25,891 nucleotides of DNA from Phallusia fumigata (Eukaryota; Chordata; Ascidiacea; Phlebobranchia; Ascidiidae): the NCBI GenBank assembly GCA_008931825.1, contig QXVZ01021776.1:1-25891 (forward strand), written 5' to 3'. Shown in pieces: positions 11,901 to 23,900 of this stretch. Numbering within the stretch: position 1 is the stretch's first letter; every line of letters starts with the position of its first letter. The position numbers and the translations under genes were made by a program. The notes below the pieces were generated by a model, which worked only from the letters and a program-made list of their open reading frames with translations, did not search any database and was not told where the DNA came from.

Positions 11901-14900
11901 CGTCCAACATGTCAGGCATGGGACGAGTGTGGTTACGGCCGATCTTGGCGGAATGGTTTTGCGCGACCTTACCAGGGAAGGTCAACCATTCTACGAACTT
12001 CTCAAACCAGCCCCGGTTGTGAAGCGTCCTTCCTCTCCAACTGTCATTACGCCACCCCTTATTGCTTCTGGAATGCGAAATCTTGCTTCAAGCGTCTATA
12101 ACAATCTGTTTACCCAAGCTCCAACAAAGGTAATGGTCGGTACGTTGTTGACTGATTGAAGTCAAGAGGATTCTATAATGACTGTCCGATAACGTATTAA
12201 CTTTTAAAACATTTTAGTTAGTGAATTGCGTAGCCTCAGATTGAAACGTTGCTTGGCAATATGTTGCAATGCGTGTGTCATCTTAAACTTTCCAACCTAG
12301 TGATTTTTAATTGTTTAATTTTTCCTTGCTATGTTACAGTTTGGCTTAGCGACAAATACTTAAAAATATGTGTTCATGCATTCTACTGATTCTGTGTAAG
12401 CGTGTATAAGTAAACATAGTTGGGTTTTGCCGCGTCCTTGTGTTTCAAAGTTCGTAATTCCCCACCTAACTTCCAGCCTACAAGCATCACGACACAAGAT
12501 CGCGGCCCATCTCCGGTGTTCAGCATCACATACGAAAAACTGCCGACCTCCAACACAACGGTCTTCTCCGATCGTCTCGAGGTTGTCACAGCTCCACTAT
12601 CCTTCACCGTTGTGCCCGGCATGCTTGACCGCTTGAAAAAGTTTTTCAGCACAAAAGAACCTGACGGAGGTAGCTAACGTATTTGGACGCAGTCGTATGT
12701 TACGGTTGGTTAACACGGAACAAGCAGTGGAGTTGATTGTCATTAGTAATAACACGTTGGGTTAAAACGGGGTCATTGCTGTTGGCAACTCAAAAAACGC
12801 GGATAGAGGCTCGACGAAGAAGCTTTGGTCGTTATAACAACAACTAATCCAAATATTTCAAGTACGCCAGGCCTCAACAGGGCGTAATACCGAATCAAGA
12901 ATTTTGTGAAGCAGGGCGAGGGCTAAAAAAGTCTAGCTTGCCATAAAATTTGAACCCATGACTGGAGCCTATTAGGGGCTAGCGATCTGCCAACTGATGT
13001 ATACTGGCTCAGTGAATCATGCTGCCAATAAATATGCGCTTAGTTAGTTTAAATAATGGTCGTAACTAAAATCTAATTTCCAAGATCCTTTGCACGGAAA
13101 TCTCAAAAGAGCGTTGAATGTTAAAGTAACAGGTTTCATTAACAACAAATCATTTAATTAGGCTTTTCTTGTCCCAAGGTACTGCGTACGAGCTGGACAG
13201 TGAAGTGTTGTCGACAGCTGCACGTGACAAGTATGACGGTTGGATGAAACGAACGCAAGGTGAAATTCGACGATCGGTGAAACGAATCATCGATGGAAAG
13301 TCGAAAGCCAAGGTAAGTGCCAGTAGAGTTAGCTGCTGTTGGATACTAATACAAGCTACCTTCACAGAAATTAAGTTTTCCCGCAACACTGCATGTCCAT
13401 TTCGGACACTTTTTCCAAATTATTGACGCACATTTTCCCCTGGGCCATAGGCGTCGATTTTTTAGCGATTTTTATTTCGTGCGGGGTGGCGAAATGATTA
13501 AATCCAAGCGGTCTGACACGTGATCGAATTACACAACGTGCACCTATTGGTTTATAACGTCATTATACTCTTAATGATGCATATAGCACAAGAGACGTTG
13601 GGACATGCAAAATGGAACTTCCTCTTGCGTTGTTAAATGAACAAAAAGAAGTTTACGTCGCATGCCTTGCACGTGTTTGGTGTAAACCAGTCATAACGAA
13701 TCCAGGAAACTTCTGGTGTGGCAGTATAGACTTTTTATAATGGCTGCCACCCTAGAAATTTTCAGTGGGGTGGCCGCCACCCCTGCCACCCCGGAAATTG
13801 ACGCCTATGCCCTGGGCCAAATAGAAATGTGTGAAGGCATAAATACAAGTCCGGTATAATTACTGCTAGTGCCTTACACATCTTTGTTCCGAAAGTTCAC
13901 GTGCAACAGTTTTTACCTTGTCTACATTAATTGGTTTTTGCAATGCGTTGGACAATAATGTTTGACAAGTGGCCTATATCTCATCGTAGTTTAACAATGT
14001 GAGGCTTTAATTTATTTCTAGGTAAGTCAGAAGCGCTGGGCGATATCCCTCGACATCTTTGCCCCCGAAATTCTCATTCCCGATGATTGTTCGAATCTCA
14101 ACAGCAACATAATGGTGTTGAATCTTGGTCACATGACTTTCGACAACCATGCTGGAGGTAAAATTATTTCCAGTTTTTTTGTAATACTTTCAAAGTAACT
14201 TGCATTCAACAACAGCAGGCACCGATTTGTAAGAATAATTTTACGTTTCGCTACATGACCATCTGTTTTGAAACAAAATTTTGGTTTCTCACTTTTCTTT
14301 CCTATTCCGTTTTGTATTGTTAATTGAATTAAACTTTTTATGTTTCCTATTGCAAATTATTCGGAAAAAAAATAAACAAAGTAAACAATCTAGGAAATCT
14401 AATAATATTTTTTCACCGCTGCAAATTTTATTGCAACTTTGCGTAAATACCATGCAGTTAACAATTACATGAAAGAACCAAAATCAAATATTGCTTTTCA
14501 TGTGTAGAAGCTGGCAAATCACGCAAGCAAACCAGTGACGCAATGGACGAGAGTCCATCAGAACAATCAAGTGGAAGCCAGGAGGAAAACGAAAATGACG
14601 ATAATGACGATTTCGACGACTTTGTCACCCCACCCAATACACCTCCCTCAGAATCGGACCTAAACCCACATACTTCTGCGACAACCACTGATGCGGAACA
14701 AACCTTCACCGAAAGGGAGATCTCTACTGCCCCCGGTGGCGGCGAATCACCAGGCGACGCAGCAGCTGTGGATATTAATCCGAAGCAGTTGAGCGAACAG
14801 ATGTTGCGGGAGAAGATGTATGAGAGATATCACTTAAATGTGTCCGATCTACAGGTAAATGGCGTTTTTATAAATAATCTGTGTTAAAGTGAACAAGAAA

Positions 14901-17900
14901 CATAAAAGGCTCGGATCCAGTGGAACTCGAAAAATCGAATTACAAATTGCCACTTCGGAATCATTTCAAAAAATTAAAACGTCATCGAAAAGCCATCAAA
15001 AAATACCAGCAAAATTACAATGCCCTAAGAAACACACAGTTCCAATTCTAATGAAATAGTAATACAAGTACGTCAAAAATATAACAAACTACTCAAAAAA
15101 AAATTACGAACATTTTTTTGTAAGCCAGCAAATTTACTCCAAATACGTTTTAAATGAAAAAAGTTCAAAACCTCCGATCGCTTTGTTTCTTGTTTAGGTT
15201 TTGACGTGCCTAAATCCAATGTCCAAACTTTATGGGCCTAACATTGTACCCCATCTATCTTACCTTACAAGCGGATAAACTTTGCAGGTTGCAGTGGCAC
15301 CGGATGCTTCACGTCTAAACGCGATCCGATGCGGAGGCAAGAGCTCGCATCATCTCGTTGAACGCTTCAGTGTTGATTTAGTTGTTGAGAAACGGTTGGT
15401 GCCAACATACGACCCTCTATTCCCAGCACTCGTTGTAACAGGAAGCCTACCTCATCTTACATTGCATGTTAGCCACTCCAAGGTAAGCCTGATATATTGA
15501 CACCTAACACATAAATACTGTATGTTTTTGTTGAAGTGCATTTTACCACTTTTACGGTTTGTAGGCTTATTTCATCCATTTTGATGAAATCCACCGGTAT
15601 TTTCAAACCTTTATATTGAAACGTACTGATATGATACGCAATAAAATACGGTTGTGCTTTATAAAAAAACTTGCGGCAAAGACTAGCGTGATCGGGATAT
15701 TATGACGTCACACATATATGACGTAACTAACATTCTTTAAACCATTTCCGACCTTAGGGAGGGATAAATCTACACGACTAAACTCCCATATTGTAGTAAG
15801 ATATTTCAAAGATTCTTGCATTCTGTAACTTTTATTATGGGATGTTCAGCCAATTTTCGTCAAGCACCAAGCATCACTTTAATTGCTCCCCCGTGTACCG
15901 AGCAACAAAACTAACATTGCTCGGTACCAAGAATTCTTGCTCAGAATTACAATCGTAAGCGAAAACCCTATTTACCATTCGTATTTTATCACAACATGGT
16001 ACGTCTCCTACCAGGTGTATTGCGTCATGAAATGCATCAACCAGTTCGGGAAGAAGGATTCGGATCCGACTTTTCCCAAATTCGATCGAAAATCTCCATT
16101 TTCTCGACCTACTTCGTCGTTCCTCTCTGTCAACAACCCAGCGTCCAAACTCAACAGCGATATGGCGACAAGCCTGGAGAAATCCCATTCGAAGCAGCTT
16201 GCATGTGATTTCGTGATCAACAAGGTAATTAGTAATTACTAATTAGTGTGACAGTGAGAACTGAACGATGAAATTTGCAGTTGTTCGTATATCTTTTTTT
16301 TTAAAGAAAAGTGGCAACATTTGCCATGTAACACACTTTTTTGTTAAACACAGAACTTGCATGCTGAAATTGTTTGTTTTTTGATGTGCCACCCTTCTTT
16401 GCATACCACCAATACAACAACACAAATATAACGATCGGACGCGTATATTTTGCTTGCAGATATCAGTTGTGCTTGAGCAAGGTGAAAATACTGGAAACCA
16501 AATTCTATCTGTGCTGGAAGTTAGTCGTATCCAAACAAAGTTCGTCTTGCGCCCTTATGACACCTGTACCTCCTTGTCTATCTACAGGTAAGACATGTCT
16601 CAGTTACAACCAGTTGTTAAGTGTGTTTTACTTAATCATGTGTTCAGGTTATGTTTCGTGTATTGAAAAGGTTTTGTTTTACTTAGCCTTCTGCTGGTTG
16701 ACGTCATGCAGCAATTGGGACACGACTATGAACTCTTGCTCGCATCACATCGTAATGTTTACATGGATGTCGGAAGTGGAAATATGCTGGATTCTGGGGT
16801 AGCATCCCCGTTTTCTTCATCTCAAACCTGTAAGTCTAATCTCCACATGCACCTGCAACGTCCAATACCATTTTCCTGTATTTTAAAACCTGGTTCACAA
16901 TCACAACATGTTTTATGTGCTTGTATGTTCAGCTCATTGGATAGATAAGATCAAGCACTATTAAAAGAACCCCTAATGTCACGTTTTTGTTTGTTGCGCT
17001 GCTATACAACATACATACCATATTCACAGGCCCGTCCACCTTGGCCCAAACCCTAGGCGCCAGCGCACACGAAACAAAACCTTTGCCGAGTCCCACCCTC
17101 GAAGTTCCAACCACCAACGTTCTTGCAACCGTCGCCGAAAACCTGAAGCAGTTTGCAACCAACTACGACCCGTTTGCCGCAGAGGAATTTCTGGTATCCG
17201 ATGAGGGCAACGCGAGTAACGAGACTACGCAAATATCCGAACATCTTATAAAACTCGAGTTGAAGAGTCTGAAGCCCGGATCCCCAGAGTTTGACTTGGT
17301 GGGAGATTTAGACGAACAGAAACCTTGCAACGTCGTGAACGCATACTTCAGCAACTTAGACGTTGTTTTTAACGTCGACAGCTGGATAGCGATACTGGAT
17401 TTCGTGCATAAGCTAAAGCCGGATGTGGGAAGCAAAAAGCCTAAAAAACGGTTTACCGACGAAATGCAGCCACGTAAAAGTGATGAAGGTCTTATGACGA
17501 CTCCTGCACAAACTCGTCTGAACTCGGAGACTGACGAAGACGAACCAATCGAAAGTCACGTGACGATCGATTTCAAAAAACTCAACCTACTTTTGCTACG
17601 TCACATCCAGTTGCCTGACAGCACGGTTGGCCACAAGGTGGCGACGCTGACCATGCACGGTGCCCACGTGATCGCTGACGTCAACGCGCGAACCGAACAG
17701 CTGAAACACGGGAACTTTAAGGTTAATCTGGACGTACGCGGCTCCATTTCTGGTCTTCATATGCAAGATTTATCAACAGCCAACCTGTGTACGGAGATCC
17801 TAAGTTTGGGAACTACCTCAGATGACGCCAACACCAGCGGTGAACTGTTATGGAACTTGAACGCCACCCAAATTGACCACGGTATGGCCGCAAAGGCGGT

Positions 17901-20900
17901 TTCGTTTGAATTCATGCACGGGCCGTTACAAGCTGAACCGGTGAGCAATGAACGAGAAAGTATTGGCCAAGCGAGAAAAATTGCCTCTGAACCCATGGTG
18001 GCAAACTTTGCTGTTCTGGATGATAGTGACCGGATGATGGCGTCGGAGAGCGACTTGTGCGATCTGATGTTTTCTATGGACGACGACAAACAACGAACGC
18101 AAAAAACCACAGGTTGACTATTGCTTTTTAATATCCGTTGTTTAAATTTATTTTCCTGTCTTCTAAGATCTGATTGAATCTGTATATCTAGGTTTCAAAA
18201 GTGAAGCTCGAGTTGCAGTGAAAGTCGCCTCAGCTTGTTACATTCATTCACCACGACTCGTAGCTGAAATGTTGGCCCTGATCGACGAAACTGGTGACAT
18301 CACTCGTGCCCATATGACGTCAGACACTCGCCAGGTGGATAAAAATAAGTTTGCTTCTGTTTTACATTACTTAGCGTCTTAAAATCGTAAACTGAACGCT
18401 AAAAATTATATTTTCGTTCTTGCTTTAACAGGCGTACAAGGATATGGCACGCAGCATTGTGGACAAAGTGTCTGATTACAGTATGGCGATGTTGGCTCGC
18501 AGCGTCGCGGCGGACGGACATTTTGAAGGTGTGTGTGTTATGTCTTTGGAGTTACGTTGCCATTGCGTTTAGTGCGTTTGTACCTTTACGTTTTGGAACA
18601 TTAACTGATCTGGACCGTTTCGTTTTCTCTTCTGATATTCGTCTCAACTCTCAATATCCAAATACGTTTTAAAATGGACCGGTTTCCTGGCAACCAACAT
18701 GTTTGCCACTGACAGTTGTTGGTCGTTGACTGTTTGTAATGCGTAGTAACGAATTTTTTATGAACTGAAATNATTCACCACGACTCGTAGCTGAAATGTT
18801 GGCCCTGATCGACGAAACTGGTGACATCACTCGTGCCCATATGACGTCAGACACTCGCCAGGTGGAGAAAAATAAGTTTGCTTCTGTTTTACATTACTTA
18901 GCGTCTTAAAATCGTAAACTGAACGCTAAAAATTGTATTTTCGTTCTTGTTTTAACAGGCGTACAAGGATATGGCACGCAGCATTGTGGACAAAGTGTCC
19001 GATTATAGTATGGCGATGTTGGCTCGCAGCGTCGCGGCGGACGGAAATTTTGAAGGTGTGTGTGTGTTGTGTCTTTGGAGTGACGTTGCCATTGCGTTTA
19101 GTGCGTTTGTACCTTTACGTTTTGGAACATATACTGATTTAAACCCTTTCGTTTTCTCTTCTGATATTCGTCTCAACTCTCAATATCCAAATACGTTTTA
19201 AAATGGACCGGTTTCCTGGCAACCAACATGTTTGCCACTGACAGTTGTTGGTCGTTGACTGTTTGTAATGCGTAGTAACGAATTTTTTATGAACTGAAAT
19301 TNCACCCAAACAGGCACCAACATATGCTCACAATTTGTGAATATTTTTACTGCAGTATTGCAGACGACTATCATGACCCATTTTCCAGAACATATGTCAA
19401 TGGTAAATATTGTGTGTGTATAAATTTCCGCATCGTTTCGACAGCTGGGATTGTTGTGACAATTTCTCCTCTTGCGTCGGCGCCATTTCGGACAAACGAA
19501 TGTGTGTGGACGTTTGCGCCTCTTCAGCCCTCACGGTCACCCTGTCCAAGTTTGTCTACGAGCAAGTGTTAAAGACACTGGACAATGTGGCGTACGGAGG
19601 TGACATTGACCAAACTGATGAGGTCAGCAGCGTGACGTCAGACCGTAAAGACACTCCACCTAAAAAACCGAAACATTCCAACTCCGCTCCGGTTTTGGCG
19701 GATGTTTCAGCGAAAAAAGGGAAGCAAGCAGAACGACGAGCGACGTTATCGAGTTAGTTATAGTTTTTATCAATATGTGGTTAGACTTTGTTTCATATTG
19801 AAAATGTACGTCTCCGCATGCGTCTGTTTGGCTCCTGTTTTTAGTATCTTTAAAGGTGTTTTCAATTTTACTGTAGCTGCGTCTCAGTCAACACCCCACA
19901 GCAATCGAGGAATGACCTTGTTTGAAGCTCCAGGTCTGGAAATATTACCAACACAACCACTGGTAAAAATGTAGAAAAATATTTATTTCAGGATTTATGT
20001 TTTAGTTGAGAAAGGTTTTTGTTTAAATGTCGTTTGTTATTGCAGTCCACCTCACAAAGTGCAACCTCACTGCAGACAAGAAAGTACACTCCGATAAGTG
20101 CAAGCTTAAGTGTACCTTCACTCATCTTTCAACTCAGTGGCGACCTGAGTGAAGGCGAACAAGTCAGTAGTGCATGGGCATGTGAAGCACAACCATTCAT
20201 CATTAGCACATACATGTAAACGATTTCGCTTGACAGGGAATCGTCAAAGTAACTCTTCAACGTTTCACTGGTTCGTATGGGAAAGAGAATCGTTTCGGCA
20301 CAGCGCTCGACCTCTCACTGGGTTCTTTAGACATCGAGGACCTACTGCAATCTGAAACTTCTCCCGACAGGTTTGCTACCTTTGCTTTCGTAATGGTTTG
20401 TATAACGAGCTATTAAAATAATTTTTTAAGTTGTGGCTAAACCCAGAGTAGTAAAAATACTTTTTCCATGTAAAGAACGTGAGTTTGTTAATAAATAACC
20501 TTAAACAGCGGTATTGTGCGGTGTTAAAGAAATATTTGGGATGGTGAACAAAATAAACCTACAGGCGGACCGCAGAAACTTACGAAGGTAAAACATGTAA
20601 GCACGCATCGCCTTCGAAGCTCGTAAAGCAAATCGTATCATTTTTTTGTTATCAAATGAACAACATTTTGTTTTTTACACAGACACATTGTGGTTTCCTA
20701 TACACCCGATTGTGACAAAACTAGACGAGAGAGTGCTCAACGCAAGACTGAGTATTTGTCTACGTCATGTCCAGCATTTACTGACGTCACTGTATCGCCT
20801 AGAGCAAGTGTGTCCACGTCATTTCCGTCGTCACAGAAACATCAGTTCGCGAAATCTCAACCTGCCACAGCACGGGGTGGAGTGTTTCGCCCATACGAAA

Positions 20901-23900
20901 CATTTGGACTCTCGTCAGGTTAGTATTTCCTTTGAAATTCGTATGTTGACCACCCCTCGCTACAGGTTTGGTTTACAACCCCCATGCTGAACGCCCTACA
21001 GAATCAATGCAAATACACCCACTACGTACATGAACTAAAAATTATAATAAAACGATTGAAAGAAAAATTTCCATTGCACTATTATAAAATCATGATTTTC
21101 TTAATCTATTTCGATTTTAAAAACTCAACTGCCAGAGAACTTGTACATAGTGCACACATTTTATTGCAGACGTTTCGACAACAGCTGTTGTCATTATCAA
21201 AAGGTTTGCAATGAAAGGTTTTCACCAAATGAAAGTTTTCAGGCAGTTTCAAGTTTATAATTAAGCTACCCACGTCCGTATCTTGTGTTCCTATTTCTAT
21301 TTGTTGTAATGAAAATTCAGGAGCATTTGGTTCAACGACCGAACGCAAACGTCGCAAAACAAGTAGAACTTCAATTTCCGATAACCGGGAGCACAGAATC
21401 GAGGAGCCTCCCACTCCTCCTAGCTCTCCTCAGCTGGAGAAGGAGCAGACCGAGGAGGAGGGGAATACCCTCGTCCACATCCGTGTTTTTCTGATCGATG
21501 GAAAAAGTGCTGCCTACACCAAGGTGTACAACAGGGTGAATCGACGCGTTGATGTGGATTTCAATGCATTGGACTGCAAGGTCAGTGTTACGAAATAATA
21601 ACCTCGCACAATAATTGGACTAAGTATTTTAGTGCATGTCTTGCAAACGCTTGTTTTAAACATATGAGTGCTTAAAAGTAAGAGAATCAAAACATAGCTC
21701 AAGTTTTTCATGAAAACTTGGGAAAATAGAAAACGTTCGCAAAATACCATCCCAGTCACTTTCAAAACTGATGCAAAACTTGTCTTTGATGCAGATTAAC
21801 CTGCAGACTTGGGTTGTGTTGCTTGACTTCTTTGGTATCGGAACATCCCCCAAGAAAACCTACCAGTTAGATCCAGAGACGGAAGAGACTTTCTCGTGGG
21901 ATAAAAGACTTGATATAAGGTATTTACGTTTGTCACACCCCTTTAAAAAATTCGAAAACGTCCCTAACATGTAGCGCAGCTCTGTGATGTAAACTCTTAA
22001 TTATTCAGCAAAAAGCGTTAAACGGTTTAACGCCTCTTGCAGGCCTGGCGTACTATGATTTATATATGAGTATGGTTGGCCTGCATGAAAGCTTCAGGGC
22101 GGATCCCAGTACTAAATTTGCGCCAGCATATAATTCACATTTTTATTATTTAGTGTTTAGAATTTGTTAGTTTTTGGTAATAACGAAACGTTCATCCCCT
22201 GACAGATCTTTTTACGAGAACCAACCGGACGAACACGTCAACTCAGAGATCGACTTCACTGTGAAAAGATTTACGTTGATTTTCAACAAACCGGAATACG
22301 AACTTCTAAAAGCTGATATCACAGGGCTTCAATCACATGTTCGTCTGCGAGGTACAAATGCTGAACCCGATTCCACTACCAATACATTTAAAAAACTGCA
22401 CTCTAACACAACAAATTAGCCGTATTAGGATTACTTGGACATGTTTTAAAAAACTGACATACACGCCTTCACAGCTACATTTTATTTACTTGCACGTTTT
22501 GTTAATGTGATTTTAAGGACTTTTTCTTGTTTGGCAGACGGCACTTTGAATGTTCAAGGACAGCTCGGCGGTTTGGCTGTGTCCGACATGAGCCCGAACG
22601 GTTTAAAGTATCGGGACCGTTTCATGTTTACTGGAGATAGAGCTCTTGACTTCAACATTATGAAGTAAGTGGTTTTATTTTTGTACGTCTAAATGCTAAG
22701 CAAATAAACGCCATTTGAATTTCTTAAAGATATGACGAATATGATTACAACTTGGTTCGTGAATTCGACATCAGCATTCGGCTTCGCATGGCCTCGATTC
22801 GTTATGTTCACACGCAACGATTTCAGAACGAAGTGGTCGCTTACGGTCAACACTTTCAACAACTTCAGGAGGTACGCATGGTATAATGTAATTATTGAAA
22901 TACTGCATATTTTTAAAATTTTGTTTTTGGGCTGCTTTTGGAACTTTCTGAATTTTAAAAAATACGTGTCCTCATCATCACAGCAGAAATTTTTAATTTT
23001 GTTTTGGGTTTCTTTTGAAAATTATTAATTTCACGATTGATGCCTTCGACAAGTAATTGGACGCATAAGAGACCACAGTAATACTGCATGCAAATTAAGG
23101 TATTTGCCCAGTTTGTCTTTTTAAAACGTTGAAAGCCTTAACGTTTTAATAAGACTAACGCTAACCATGAGAAAGCAGCTAATTCATCATGTTCAGTGCG
23201 TGTTTATAAAAACGTATCGTACGATTTACCAGGCGGGTTACTAATATTCACAATACATTTGGTGGTACAAATGCGCATACACAGTTTACTTACATGACCT
23301 TGTGTCTTGCAAAGGTGCTTGGTCGAATGCGAGCTGCATCTGTGGGTCAAAGCATCAGATCCAGCTCATGTCGACAAGCTCGTGTCGAGCTGGACATCGA
23401 AACTGGAGCTGCCATCATCCTGATACCTGAAAGTAGTCATGCGGATCGACTTTTGGTGGCAAACCTTGGTAAATGACTTTTCAAAATGAACTGCGCATGT
23501 TTGACAAACCTTTTTCCTAACAACAAATTAGTTTCTGACGAACTCGAAATGAACTCGATATTTAAGACTTGCAGTGATTTTTGAGTTCTTTATGTGGGGG
23601 TTGTGTTATTCACTAATTTTTGAGAGAAATGAAGATGGTTGAATACCAATAGAAAAACGACAACCTGTTGTAACTTTGCAGTCGTGAAATTTTGACTTCT
23701 TGCGTAGGAAACATCAATGTTAGAAACGAGTTTCTATACAACGGTGACCCTGGGACGCTTTACTTCCAAAACGTCGAGTCCCAACAAAACTACATGGATC
23801 TCAATGTTCAAAGTGCTTCCGATACACCGCAAACCAGCGAACCTCTGGACAACAGGAGCTTCGACCAGATGTCCAACGTATGTTGTTTCGTTATAAACAA

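Noticed and set aside
12940..13008. A functional tRNA gene on the minus strand
   Set aside because: U33 is absent, the T stem is mostly G-U pairs and the D stem has a mismatch; a SINE head or tRNA pseudogene explains it better.
19356..19402. Candidate VPS13D exon flanked by TGCAG and GTAAAT between the gap and exon 26
   Set aside because: The frame that could follow exon 25 ends in phase 0, but exon 26 needs phase 2, and the frame that gives phase 2 contains a stop. The peptide does not align clearly.
21170..21203. Candidate 34-nt exon between VPS13D exons 30 and 31
   Set aside because: It has AG and GT flanks, but its length breaks the phase that exons 30 and 31 share, and it adds nothing that aligns.
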